Assembly: GCA_013396755.1 (NCBI GenBank)
Contig: VWZF01000294.1
Location: forward strand, 124,001 to 188,000
DNA from: Sclerurus mexicanus
Lineage: Eukaryota; Chordata; Aves; Passeriformes; Furnariidae
DNA: 64,000 bases
Direction of reading: 5' to 3'
Shown here: positions 45,606 to 58,857 of the stretch, piece after piece
How positions within the stretch are numbered: position 1 is the first letter of the stretch
Layout: each line of letters opens with the position of its first letter
Program-made: the position numbers and the translations under genes
The notes under the pieces: model-generated
The model's database searches: none
Told to the model about the DNA's origin: nothing
The model's input: only the letters and a program-made list of their open reading frames with translations

Positions 45606-48600
45606 CAGTTGTTTGATTTATCCTTCAGAAAGTAAGAAATTATTATATTATTTCTATATTATTTCTCAGATTTTTTTTTTTTTTTTTGCTCGTGGATACT
45701 AGAACAAAAGTGTTGCAAATTGCCTTTTCTCCCTCTCCACAGGTTTGGGCTCTTCCTAGCTGTTATTGTACCATAAGAGGCTTAAATAAGGACTGATTTT
45801 ACTGTATCAACTGACTCACAATAAAATAATCTCATACCAAGCTCCACACTGCATGACCTTTGCCACCTTATAGGGTCTCAGACTGCAGTTCTGCAAAGAT
45901 GACAATTCCTACAACTCGCAAGCTCATGTCTCATTTGGTATTTTTTCATTTGCATGCCATTGGATAAATAATGCAGAAAAACATTGCTTACGCGCCAAGT
46001 CTGAGGAGGCACAAGAACCACTGAAATTGCTGGGCCAAAGTTGTCACTCATGTAAATAGGTGAAGCTCCATTGACTTGTCAAGGATTTTCTCTTTATAAA
46101 TTGGTATTAAATGCTATATAGTTTTTTTCTAAAATATCTGGTCATGAAGTGGCCTAATGTAACACATAATTAAAAAATAAAGTGCAACCATATAAAGGCA
46201 GCATATGCATGTCAAGGAGAGGACAAGCCACTTAAGAAATAAAATTAAAGATTTTAGGGTACTTTTATTACCCAAACTAAGAAAAATCTACACATCTAAT
46301 AAGCAGCATGAAAGTAGATGAAAAGTGATTTCTGTTAAATTTCTTTCTTTTAGTAGTATTCTATCCTAAGATGATTTTACTTATATAACTGGAAAAATAC
46401 TTTAGTAGCAATAGTACTTTCAGTAGGAAATAAGGAAAACATTCCCTCTTAGCAATGCCTTTGAAATGCTAGAAATTACTCACTGTTTACTCTAGCTAAC
46501 CTTGATCCTAAGTAATTTCTATGTAAATTTCTATCTTCATCAGTCTTTGAAATTGTTCCAGAGGTAATAGGAAGGTAACGCTTCATTTGTCTTATCAGTG
46601 GCTTGTTCTCTCTTATTAACTAAATAGGTCACAGCACCTGTAGGAGTGGAGGCACTGAAGTCATGGTCATATACATCTTCACTTTTAGAACCAAGATTGG
46701 AAACCTATCTTGCTTGAAATATTTTTTCAGGGACAAAAAGGATTAGGAAAAATACCATCATACAGTTAAAACAAAGTTTTGGATGGCCATTGTTGTTCAT
46801 CCCAAGACCCCACAGTACTTACTGTTTCTGTCCAAATTCAACTTTTCCCTGGACAAAAGATATGGTTTTACTATCTAGTGCCTCTGCTTTATTGACATAG
46901 TATTGCCATGGTTATGAAAAAACCCCACTAAAAATACGTGCTGACTGTGCCAAATACATCTGAAGAAAATCCCTGTACAGTAATGTGCACTCATTTAAAT
47001 GGTGCTATTCCTATGGTAAGGGTGAGATTATACTTTAGTTCTGCACTTTGCATACAAACGACAAAGTAGTGCTTAGCTGATTCTCTCCCTTGTCTTCCTG
47101 CAGATTGGCTGGCACAAACTTATTTCTTCTATTCTGGGCATAGAGGGATGTCCAGGAGGTTGATTGTCCACAAGGTGGGACAAGCCCACCTGCATCAGCC
47201 AGAAGGTTAGAGGCAGAGCTGTGGGCTGCAGGAAGTGGAATAGTACCCAATTTCTTCCAGTTACAACAAACCCATCTCTGGTGTCACACGGAGTGCTGAA
47301 ATTCTGCTTATTAAAAAGGCACTTAATTCACAGATTCCTAATGGCATGTGGGAAGCAACCTAAAAGCCAGTACTCTGCTTTAATATAGATAGCAATTAAT
47401 TGAGAACTCTACCTTATATTTTTTTTTTGTAATATTTTTTTTGAAGTGTTGTTAGATGCTTCCTGCTCCATATTCATTTGTCCCTGTGGTGTATCAGGGA
47501 ATTCTATTTAAATATTCCCGCTTTCCTCATTTTGTCCACTCATTTGACAACATACACTGCTGTCAAATGTTTCAGAAATTAAAATAACAATTTAGAGGAT
47601 GTTATTTCAAATGTTTGACAAAGAGTGACTTCAGACTTCAAATGGCCACTACTTGTAGGTGCAAGCAGGTAGATGAATGGTGAGGGCTTTTAGCATCTGC
47701 TCTCTCAGAATTTGAGCTGTAACTCACATAAAGTTGCTAACACACAGTATTTAACAAGTGGAAGCAATATTACGTGTTCTGCTGCACTTTGAGCATCTGT
47801 TCAAAGATGGATGTGGTTGATATCCGAGTGACTTGCATACAGCACATACAATGCGTGCAGAAAGACTGGGATGTATTTTTGACTACTGTTGCTTGAGTGA
47901 GGGCAACTTTGGCAATCAGCAAGGTGGGAGAACAAAGAACCACCTCCTTCCTGTTGCAGAATTGAGATAACTCCTTTTTCTAGTGTTTCTGTTGTTTTCT
48001 TTTAAGATCAGTTCCTTGACTATGACTATGGCATGAAGGTAATGCATGGACATATGATGTAAAAAACATCTTCCCTGCAGACATGCGTTGCTTGTCTGTC
48101 TGTCTAGTTTCCTGATTCAGGTTAAAAATGCTGTTCAACGTTGACCCCAAGGGGCTGACATGTGAGTGGGAGAACAAAAAAAAGAAGTCATGCCCCAGTT
48201 TCTTTGGCTGCAACCTTCTGTCTATGAGCATGTGAAAGAAAATTGCCCAGGAGTCATAAGCATCTCTCTATCTGATGTGGGGATAATGTTCACAATTCTC
48301 CTATGTTTAAGCTACTGGATCTGCAGCAAGATACCAAGAGCCTCAGGAGAAAAATTAGCCAGACCCTCACCATAGAAAGTGTCTCAGCTGATGAAAACTG
48401 AAAGGGTTTCTTTCACATCAGTGAAGCTGTGGAGATTTGCTTCTGTCACAACAGCACTTACTTCCTAGAAGGACTGCCACATAATATAATATCTGAAACA
48501 AGTGCATTACCTTTTTTTTCTGCATGAATAGAAGCAATCAAAAGTGCACCAGAATATTTTGTAACTGTAGTGATTTTAACAAGAAAGGAGTAGAAGGTTT

Positions 48601-48865
48601 CGGCTGGTTTCATTGATAATTCCAAGTATTTGAATATTTTTGAGGGGAAAGACTATAAAGATAATTAATGCTATTGAAACAATCAGGTGCGTTGCAGTTT
48701 TAATTTTTTTTTCCTTTAAAATTAGCTCCATTTAAATGCATTCAGTGATGGGCTGAAGGCTCTGAGAGAACAGGGCATAACCAGGAGCTTTGTATTCCTT
48801 TGCTTACATGGTATATAGAAATTCCAGTTTGCAAATGTAAGAGTTTTTTAGTTGCACTATAGAAA

Positions 48866-48883
48866 ATTATATATATATATATC
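48866..48883. repeat. (AT)n microsatellite
   Basis: Short uninterrupted alternating A and T. Confidence 0.9.
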
Positions 48884-49521
48884 TCCAATAAAAAATAGTT
48901 GCTTTAATTTGTTGTATCTGTCCCTGATCATAAATTATTATGCAGGTGTTAATTAATATTTCCAAAATTTCTGTGGGCTAAAGAGTCTTACTAACCTCTA
49001 TTTGGAAATAAGAAAAGGAGGACTAGAAAAACATAATGACTTAACATCTTTGTATAATGTTATTTGTAAGAACACAAATTTATTTTTCAATTTCTTGACC
49101 TTCTTTGCTCGCTAGTCTTCATACTCTGGCATCCAGATATCTGAAAAAAAGTAAATAGTTCCCAGGGATGTGAGGCCAGTTAAACCTGGTGCATGCAATC
49201 GCAGTGCTTGTTTTCAGCTTGTTTTTGTTACTGCTTGACAATATTTGTCAATACATCATTAAAACAAACAAAAAATTAAAATTCATTAAAAGGAGCTGCA
49301 AAATCAAGCATACAAATGTTATGTTTAATTGACTTTAGAAAGCTGTAATGCTTTAACTACCGTAGCAGTATTAAATCCTGTAGTTTGCAGAGTGTTGTAC
49401 CAGGAAGGAATAAGCAGCCTGGGTATAAAGCAACCTCTGGTTGATAGAGCAGTTACCTTTCTTCTTAACTGACCTCCATTATTTGTATTAATTTTGTTCA
49501 ACTAGGGCTTTAATTACTTGA

Positions 49522-49581
49522 TTGCCTATTGGTTTTTATTCTTCATCTTCACTGTCTGAGCACTAGAGCTGTGCAGTAGAG
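49522..49581 (+). repeat. Unnamed repeat, short copy
   Basis: Begins with TTGCCTATTGGTTTTTATTC, exactly as at 51588, followed by a segment differing mainly by transitions up to GAGCACT. It then lacks 18 bases and resumes at GAGCTGTGCAG. It is the same orientation as the copy 2 kb downstream. Confidence 0.7.
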
Positions 49582-50658
49582 AATAGCTCACAGGCAACTT
49601 GGGAAAACGGTTAGGAGCAACCAGAGAGAAAATCCTCCTTGCTCACCAATCAAAATCCTGTGCTGAAGCATGGACAGCACAGCCAGAGATTTTAGCTACT
49701 GAATTCTAGTAAGACTATTATAAAAACACAGTCTGAGGTTTTCTGTGGTGCTTTTACAGATGTCTGCTCTACTTAACGCATGCACTAGACCTTTTCAGAG
49801 GAATGACAGAGTTTTTTTAAATATGGGCAAGACATTTCCAGACAGCTCAAGCTGACACTAATAAGTCTCGGGAGGACTTATTAGCTCAGGTGTGATTAGA
49901 AATCAAGCTGTCTGTGTGTACTTGTGCTGCACCATGGCCAAGTGAATAATGTTTCCTATTACGTGGTGTACTGAAGAGTGCAATACATAAACGTTCAAGT
50001 AGCTCCAACCAAAGCTGTCTAGACCCATCTGAAACTGTTGCTCACCTGGAGCTACAAAATCCCTGATGAATGCAAACTGATGCCAAGTACTTCACATCAT
50101 CTTTTTACTGATGTGAGTGTTAACTGAGGAGAAGACATGTCCCCTCTGTGTACAGAAAGTAGTTAACGCATGTTCCAGTTCATTAGCATGAGTTCAGTGT
50201 CCAAACTCCTCTCAGGGTTGAGGACTGCCACCTGGTTAACTACAGGGGCTCCAAGGACTTTGACAAGAGAAATGGTTGAAGTTGCCTTTTGAGTTTACAG
50301 CTACTGTTTGCAAACTGATAAAAGTATGCAGGATTCATAGTTCATTTGTTCCCAGATTTTCTTTATTTTTCTTTATTTTTCTATTGTTTCCTGTTTTATC
50401 ACTTACACGTCAACATGACCAGGCACTGACGAGCATTTTCTTTGGGGCAAAACTTTATGCTCTCTTTTTATGAACTTTTTATGCTCACAGAGTAAGCGAA
50501 CTATGGCAACCATGTTATTTAAAGCTATAAGAGGATAATAAAATATGAAAGGTGGTGTAGAAGTAGATGGATTTTATTTATGACACTGGAAATATCTTAT
50601 TAGTTTGGGCTTTCTAACCCCACACAGAAAGTTATTATGGAAGGCTTATTTTTGTCAA

Positions 50659-51128
50659 AGAATCATAGAATAGTAGAATATGCTGAGTTGGAAGGGGCCC
50701 ATGAGGTTCCTCAAGTTCAGCTCCTGGCCCTGCACAGGACAGCCCCAAGTATCACACGATGTGCCTTTGAGTATTATCCAAATGCTTTTGGAACAGTCTT
50801 GGTGCTACTTCCCTGGGGAGCCTGTTCCAGTGCCCAACCACCCTCTGGGAGGAAGAACCTTTTTCTAATTCTCAATCTAAACCTCCCCTGGCGCAACTTC
50901 AGGCCATTGCCTTGGGTCCTGTCACTGGTCACCACAGAGAAGAGATCAGTGCCTGCCCCTCCTCTTCCTCTCACGATGAAGATGTAACTGCAATGGGGTC
51001 TCCCCAGCGTCCTCTCTTCTCCAGGCTGAACAGACCAAGTGACTTCAGATACTCCTCACATGTCTTCCCCTCAAGGCCCTTCAACATCCCTGTGGCCCTC
51101 CTTTGGATACTCTCTGAGAGCTTAATTA
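50659..51128 (-). mobile_element. CR1 retrotransposon 3' part, minus strand
   Basis: About 470 bases of CR1 in reverse orientation. It starts with AATCATAGAATAG (the terminal octamer end), passes TGAGTTGGAAGGGGCCCATG, CTGTTCCAGTGCCCAACCAC and GTCACTGGTCACCACAGAG, and ends near CCTTTGGATACTCTCTGAGAG. Open frames here (50637-50987 + and 50774-50974 -) belong to the element. Confidence 0.95.
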
Positions 51129-51587
51129 CTAATTGCTTAATGTTTGTCAAATGTACATAAGCACCTCTGTATCAAAATACTGAAATAAAATCAGTGAAGC
51201 CATTGCAACCTTTCCCTTTGTGGACTTTCTGAAATGAAGCCTGAGTTTTCCACTGTTGTTCTTTTCAGAAGGTGTTATACAAGCACATCCAGGACATTGC
51301 ATGGAAGTCCTGAAACAGGGTTTAATTTTTTTTAAACTATTATTTTTAAATAGTAACTTTAGTGTCAGATATTCACACTAAGCAAAGTACAGCATTCAAA
51401 GTTCTACCTGAAATATTGTAAAGAAAACGTGACCAATTTGATACAGCTTTTCTCACAGTAGTATTTGGCAATTTATATAATGCATATTTATGGAATAAAG
51501 AATATATACCTTTGGAATCGTAAGAGAAAGGAAAGGAGAGCTTTTAGTTTTACCTCAGACACACAGAGGTGGATAGTTTGTTTTGTG

Positions 51588-51668
51588 TTGCCTATTGGTT
51601 TTTATTCGTTGTCTTCGCTGCCTGAGCACTGAGCTTTGCCTGAGGACTGGAGCTGTGCAGCAGGGACA
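51588..51668 (+). repeat. Unnamed repeat, longer copy
   Basis: The same family as 49522-49581. It carries 18 bases (GAGCTTTGCCTGAGGACT) missing from the other copy; these look like an internal duplication of the preceding CTGAGCACT block. Outside these ~80 bases I see no continued similarity. Confidence 0.7.
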
Positions 51669-53940
51669 TGTGCTGGAGAGTCTGCACATTAAACCATGGG
51701 TACCAGGAAGGCACTGAGGAAGGTGGAGAGAAGATGAGATGAAGGCTGATTGTTGTGTCTTACTGGAAGTTTCCGATTGTTTTGAGGGCTCAGTGATTGG
51801 GAAGATGGCTCAAGGGGGTTTACTCACGCTTGACTGGCAAGAAATTTTTGAGGCAGGTTTGAGTTGGGGGTAGGTTTGAAAGGTATTGTCACGTGCAGTA
51901 ACTTGGCAGGTGAAGATGCAGACTGGGTTTTTCCTGTTTAGATGAAAGTCTTTCTTGTTCCTTACTTTGACTTCACTGGGGAAATGGGATAGGTTGGATG
52001 GTCCCATGTGAGTGCTGGATGCAAGAGACCAAGGTGTGAGATGAGACTGCTATATGAAATACATATTTGGCAGCCCTGGCCACAGTCTGAAATACAGCAT
52101 TTGTCATTCAAGCCTTCAAGAGGTGAAAGGTGAAACAGCAGCAACTCAGAACCAAATTCTTTTTCAGAGTCAGAAAGGTGACTCCCAACTCTCCTACCTC
52201 AATCTTCCTGCAGTGCCCTGGTTTCCACTCTCAGAAAGTATAGCCCAGTCACTCTGGCAAACATGAAAATCTTATCTGTGTTCACTTACAGCTCTTACAC
52301 AGTTGTGTAGGTGAGCCAGAGCAGGTCTCCCATTTATGCCTAGATGTCTAAAATCCTGGCTCCTTTCCTGTATGGTGATCTCAGTACTTTGAACTCAGGC
52401 TAAGGGCATGTAGGGGATATATAAAATTGCCCCTGAGGTTGACTTCCATAAGCTTTGATTAACCAGTTTGGAGCCTTCTCTTCTAGATATTTTCTGTGTA
52501 AGTAGGTGGAAGAAGAGGAATAACTGTAGGGAAGTTTTCTATTTCATTCTCCGGCTGTTTAAATAAAGATGAAACTGACAAATTCCTTTTTCACTCCTAT
52601 TACTGTTTTTCTCTTTGCTCCTAACTCCCAAGCAATGTGAAATAAAATGTTACAGTTTCAAAGGAAAATTGGATTATACTCACTTGGAGGGAGGGAAGGA
52701 AGAAGAAAACAGGCTTTATATTTTGACAGAATTCAATCCAGACTTTCAAAAAATTAAAATGAATAATTTTGCAATATTTTGTAAGACTGTGTTTTCTAAA
52801 GACACAGCTAATCAGATATGCATGCAAATTTAACACGGGTTGCCAACTCCCATGGGTTTTTTCTTTTTTTTCGCTACAGTTATGCGGCGTAAAAATTGGC
52901 CTCTTGTGAGAAGTTGCTGACAGCTCAGCAGTTCTGCTTCAGTGCTGGCTGCAGAGGGTGGGATGGCTGCCAGTGCAGGACAGTGGAAGATGGCTTTGGA
53001 CTGGTGTGTAGCATGCTGCCAGCTGAGGCAGATGTTGCGCAGCCTGCACTGGTTTCTGCTGTCCCAGGAGTGACAACCTGTGGGGCAAACCAAGAAGCTT
53101 GCTGCATCTCCTCACCCACCGTTTCCCTTTACATAGGGTGAAGTGGGAGAAAGAAGGAAAGGAGAACACGTAGCAGATGCCCAGAATCTCTGTATTTCCC
53201 TGTATTGCTCCCTGTTTCCATGTAATGAGATCCCAGAGGAGTAAAGGCGAGGTGTGTAAAGGACTAAGAACATTTTGGAAATAATATCCATGGGGTAAGA
53301 GAGCTGGTCATCTGGGCCTTGAACTGGGTATACTGTGTGGAGGAAGAGGAAAGCAAAAGTTTTAGAGATGGAAAGCTGGGCAAAAGCAGTCGTCCAATGA
53401 TAGAGTTCATCTCTGCCTTGGAGGGCAATAGGCAGCAGACCATGCAGGAAGGAGGCAGTGGAAGTTCCTCGGCCTTTTCACAGAAGGAGAAACATGGAGA
53501 TGTCTATTGAAGGCTTTCCCCAAACCCTTCAAAACAAAAAGAGATGACCCTTCCAAAGAATGGCTAAAGACAGGACTACACTATTCAGTGTTGTGACTGA
53601 TTTTGCTTGTGGGTTATAACCTTGTGAGGTTGGCAATACTATGTGTGCATATATATATACACCTCCCTATATAATTTGAGAAAAATTGCAAATTGAAAGA
53701 AAATGGGAGGTAATAAAGCATTTTAGAGTATTTCTCCATTACTGTGATATTTAAGTGATGAAGAGGTAATTATACCTTTATTAATTTCATCCCTTATTTA
53801 TTGGGATTTTTTTACAAAATACCTAATTACCCGTTTTGGATATTAATGTCTATTGATATTCTATGCATACCTTTATTGCATTTAGAAGACAGATATGGTG
53901 TAGCTCATTTTTCTGTTATATTCATTATTCTGTTACATAT

Positions 53941-53969
53941 GTGTGTATATACATATATATATATATGTA
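53941..53969. repeat. (AT)n/(GT)n microsatellite
   Basis: GTGTGTATATACATATATAT followed by more AT units. Probably length-variable. Confidence 0.9.
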
Positions 53970-56900
53970 TCAAGACAAGAGCAAATCTTAGCCAATATTC
54001 TTACCTATAGTAAGTTCTGATGAATGACTGTGCAAGCCAACATAGTCTGTACAGAGATTTGACCAATACAGATGATTTAGTTTTGTGCCAAATGGTGTCT
54101 GGAAGACAGACTTTCATGGCTTCTCTCGTCCCATTACTGGGTCCTGCCTGGTTCAGTGGTCAGACTGGAAAATTTGAACCATGGTAGACAGCCAGCAGAA
54201 CCAGCTGAAATGAAGAACACTTGTCATTTTTAGCAGGCTGCAAATAGGAGTGAGTGAGAACTAGGTGGTAAACAACTTGGAGTAATGCTAGGCTGACTTC
54301 TTTACTGCTGTGCTCCAGCATGAGGCTTCCTGCATTTGTGCAAAGCACAAATACCAAATGTGGTCTATCTGTTTATTGCACTCTGGTTTAGCATGGTTGT
54401 GAACTGCATGAGTTATGGGATGAGGGCTGGTGACTGAAACAGCGTATGGGCTGGAGATGTGCCACAAGGACCTAAAGCAGACTGATTTCATAGCTGTGTG
54501 GTACTGTCATCTTCAACCTGACACTGTTCTCCCAAGCCCGTGGGATGGAGGCTGGATGTGTAGTACAGCGTCTGTGGCACCATGCTCTAGCCTCAGGCTC
54601 AGAGCCCACGTTACGCCCAACCTAGAGCTGTTACGCCTCCTGAGTCTCTACCTAATAGGGAACATCCCATTATGTTAGCTTTTTGGGTGTCGCAGAGGAG
54701 CATTGTCACATGTTGCAACTGAAATGGTGAGAATTGTTGCTTGAGCTATAATTCCCAAAGTGTGAATGTTTTCAAGTGCTAATTTTAAAGACCAAGGATT
54801 TGAAGACTATTTTTAACTTAAAGACTTGATTCTCTGTGCTAGGAAACTAAAGATGGATACAGTCAAAGGATGTTATAAATACAGCATGCCTATTCTAACT
54901 CCTTGCTTTCTATTCTGATCATGTAGTGAGTATTCAACCTGAGTGATTTGTATTGTAGAGGAATGTTGACTTTTTTGCAAGTTATAATTGAAATTAAAAG
55001 GAGAAAGATGTAAAACCTCAACTTTGTAGTAGGTGTGTGGTTATATTATGTCTTGAAAAAAGAAATGGTTCCGAAAATCATGACTGGTACTGCAGCCTTT
55101 GTACATATTTTAAAAGGGTCTTTGAGGGCAGACAGCATATCAAAGCTGATGAATACAAAATGAATCACTTATGTATTTGCTATGAAATTATTAATGCTTG
55201 ACAGTAAATGTGTGTCGTGGCAAGACAGTAGCTTACAGTTTTCATTTACAAAAACAGAAGAGAAGCATAATTGTCTTAATTTCATGTCAAACATGCTGCA
55301 TTTTTCTTCCTTAGAACTTTATAGTCAGATTTCAAGTGTATATAGCTACTTGGATTTGTGGTCAAAGACAGAAGTCGATGAAGCTGTTTCATTCTTATTT
55401 CCTTTTGTAGGTAGCTTGAATCTGTTCAGGAGAACATGGTTACTCATAGAAGTAGTTAGAAAAACTTTTTTTAAATATTTACTGGAGAATATTAATGAAA
55501 AGTAAATGTGGAATTCAGACTCATGAATGGACATACTGCAAATCAGATAATCTATGCTTGTGTAATCAGCAAAAGACACATTCAGCTTAAGATCTGTTGA
55601 ATGAACTTTAATTTTGAGCAGCTTAGTAAATGTCTGTAGGAGAGGACACAGATGCATAAAACGTGCTCAAAAGAATTTTGAACAATGAATGCATTTATGG
55701 AAAACATGTTCTGTTCCTAGGCAATTCTTGTTGAGTAATAAGTGCTAAATTTGACTTAATTGCTGGCTATTATTATTCCTTACTGTTTCATGTGGTAAAA
55801 CCATTGAAAATGACCCAGTTTAGTGAATTGAGGATTAAATGAGAAGAAAGTGAAATAGCAAGGATGATTTGTTTCATTTTGTATTGAGAAAAGCTTTCTA
55901 ATCCACTGTGTAAAACTAAGGTGAGTTCAAAATATCTTCGTAAACCTTCTCTGAAAAACTGAGATACTTTAATCTATTTTAATGGCATGAGATCAGATGG
56001 ATCAGTGCAGTCAGTATGTGCAATCAGCAGTGAGAGTGTGATTCTTGCTCTGAGTTTGTACCCAAGATGCCTCATTTGATCCACTTCTAGCTGGGTAGTG
56101 GGAAACAAGGGGATTCAGGTGCTATAGGAGTTCTCTTGGTCACGGAAACCAGTATGTCTTAACTAAGATTAGTTGTCTTAGACTTGCATTGTAAAAAATT
56201 TAGATTGTATTTAGGTAGTGAATACATCCCTAACTGCCTTACTAGTTCTTTGTTCTGTGAACACATGCACACGTGGATGGGCATGTACAAGATACAGGAA
56301 AATCCATAGTTGCATATAAAAGCTATAGCTAATTTACCACGTTCTTCTCATAGGAAAACAATACTGATCACTTATTCTACTTGAGTACAGAAATTAGTTT
56401 CCTCTTTCATTGTTGTTCTTTTCAGAAATGCATTAAATAATGCATGACAATAAATTAATTAACAATATAATTAATACGATATAATAATACATAATATACA
56501 TTAGAATTTAACCATTTAATCTTTTTTCTAAGATAAGAATTGTATGTTGTCAAACTAACTGTTCTGACTTCTCAGAGAGAGGCATATGGGTTGTTAGAGG
56601 AGATTCAATGAAATGCATTTGATTCAAAGACTTACATTTGAAGTCGGTGAGCCCCATATCTGATGCTGATGCAATTTACTGAGAAAAAATTTATTGTAGA
56701 AACTTCCATGCTAGCACAAGAGTGAACTTATTTGCCATATCCTCACTGCTTTTGAACTATTAGGTATCTTGATGCTCAGCCATTAAGATCTTTAAAAATA
56801 GGGCTTAGGGCCTTGAACCTGATGTTGCATGGAAAATGCATGGAAAAAACCAAATCTAATAATCAAAATGGGTATGGAGATGGGCTCTGTTAAGATGTGT

Positions 56901-57014
56901 CACTTGGTATTCACTCTTCTGTACAGATTAAGTTGCTGATCTGCAGCTGAGTGGTGATGAAAGTGCAAACATCCTAGGGAAGTGCAGAACTCACCAGCTA
57001 AGAAATAAATGAAA

Positions 57015-57092
57015 CATACATATGTGTATATGTGTGTATATGCATCATGTATATGTACATACATACATGTATATATATGTATATGCATCATC
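57015..57092. repeat. Compound AT/GT/CATA microsatellite
   Basis: Mixed ATGTGTATATGTGTGTATAT, (ACAT)n and (AT)n units. The string TGTATATGCATCAT occurs near both the middle and the end, so part of the tract has been duplicated. Confidence 0.85.
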
Positions 57093-58680
57093 TCTTCGAA
57101 TCCAGTCTGGAAGGAAATACAAAGAATTAAATGTGATTATATGTACCATCAGCAGTGTCTATGTAGAGCTATATGGCAGAAGGTAGTCTTTATGGTTCCA
57201 TGCAGCTTAATTAAGCACTGCTGCCTTTGAACACAATACCTGTACGTGGTTTGACATGTCAAGAGTGCAATTAAAAGATTAGTTATTCCTACCTGATAAG
57301 AATTGAAAAAGGAGGGTGAGCCTTATGGAATTTAAATTTATAAGTGTGTACAACTGCAGATTTGATATAAATGAGTGTAGTTATAATTCAGACAGTCTTT
57401 CTATAACATTTTCTGTTCATGCAATTAGAAGAAGGGTAACCTTTGTGCGAGTCCTTCTTCAAGAATATCTTCCTTAGGGAGAAACTGAAATCCCTATTTT
57501 AATTCCCAGGCTTAATTACTGTTGCATGTAGCCTACATGGCAAACCTCTCCTTTTTGTCTGCCTTTACTTTTGCATTAATTGTTGGAAAAGATGTCTTCT
57601 TTATATAGCTAGGTGAAAAGTTGCAGAACTGAGCAGCATCCATCCATAATTGATACAATACTAGAAAACAAATTGACAGGCTTACAATAACTAGTCATCA
57701 AAAAGGCTGAAGCTCTAATTTTGAGTTTCAAAAGCCTGCATTTTTCTTAAGTGCAGGGATCTTGTTGGGCAGTGTGCCAAGATGTTGATTTTGATTTAAT
57801 ATAATCTGGAATAACTAGTCTAAATCAGAGGGAAGTCATGACCATTATAGTAATGTGCAGCTGACATAAACCAAGAGACCTTTCAGTCTGTGTGTTGGAG
57901 CCCTTAACCACAGACAAAATAGCTTCTCTGTTGGTGCCTTAACCTTTTGTTCCTTATGTGACTGTTGTATAAAAACTGGCAGCATACTAATATTTTAGAT
58001 GTGTTATGAAAATACTATTGTATATTTCTTTTGCTGTATTCGTTAGAAGACACTGTTATATAGGCAAGTTAAATTCACAGCAAGTCTTGTTTTCTTTTAT
58101 ATTAACTAAAGCTTTTACAGATTATTTTGTAAGAAAGGACCTGATTCTCTTTATCATTGTCTCTTGCTGAGTCAGTTCTCTAGGAGACCGTGCAAATAAC
58201 CAGATCCTGAGAGTGATACCAAAAGAGTCACACCTGGGCACATCAAATCATCCATGAAAGCTGCTTTAAAAATTGCTTACTAGAGGACAGGCTCCAAAGA
58301 GAAAGACATGATCAATATTGATTTTTACCTTTTTATTTTTTTTTTTTTGGACATGAACATATAACTAAGGTGAGTTAAAGATTTCCCTTTCATCTGAAGT
58401 TACAGTTAATACAGTACTCCTGTCAAGAGGCAGTTTTGGTGCTGCAGCAGAGCTGCATTTACTATATCTGAGGGAGAGGTGGGATTCATACACTGTGATG
58501 CATCCGGCACACAGTATATACATCTTCATTATTGACTGATGCAGCAGAGGGGAGGAAGGACAAGAACAATTAATTTTTTTAAATTTTTTTTGAGGGCTCA
58601 ATGTGCATGTGATGTGTATGTGGGCAATGATGTTAAGGCCAGTTGCCAACTGTAAGCACCCATGATGTGCCTAAACTCAC

Positions 58681-58857
58681 AGGCTACCCCAGGAGGTTAT
58701 TCAGGCTCCATCCTTGGAGGTATTCCAGAGGTAACTGGACAATGCCCCGAACAACCTGGCGTTATCTTGGAGCTGACCCTGCTGCATGTGGGAGGTTGGA
58801 CTACAAACCTTCTGAGGTCCCTTCCAGTCCAGATTACACTATGATCCTAATCACTGA
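58681..58857 (+). mobile_element. CR1 retrotransposon, 3' end fragment
   Basis: A plus-strand CR1 3' end: TCCATCCTTGGAGGTATTCC, a diverged centre, GGGAGGTTGGACTACAAACC and GAGGTCCCTTCCAGTCCAGA, then a decayed terminal CTATGATCC. The 5' part is missing. Confidence 0.9.

Larger units (their letters stand above)
45606..50658 (+). other. FGF14: FGF14 intron 1, no exon recognised
   Basis: AT-rich intron with a poly-T run at 45671-45688, an (AT)n tract at 48866-48883 and one copy of a duplicated unnamed repeat at 49522-49581. A pyrimidine-rich acceptor-like site ends at 47103 but no donor follows at a sensible distance. Around 46040-46085 a GTAAATAGGTGAAGCTCCAT stretch resembles an ancient amniote repeat I know only vaguely. 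Confidence 0.5.
51669..58680 (+). other. FGF14: FGF14 intron 1, no exon recognised
   Basis: Intronic DNA. A GC-richer patch at about 52890-53120 is open on both strands but has no recognisable family. AT/GT microsatellites lie at 53647-53660, 53941-53969 and 57015-57092, and poly-T runs near 58338-58349. Nothing else is nameable. Confidence 0.55.

Noticed and set aside
47070..47250. Strong acceptor ending at 47103 followed by a GC-richer stretch
   Set aside because: No donor at a plausible distance and no recognisable coding frame.
50637..50987. 116-codon open frame on + and 66-codon frame on -
   Set aside because: Both are within the minus-strand CR1 at 50659-51128.
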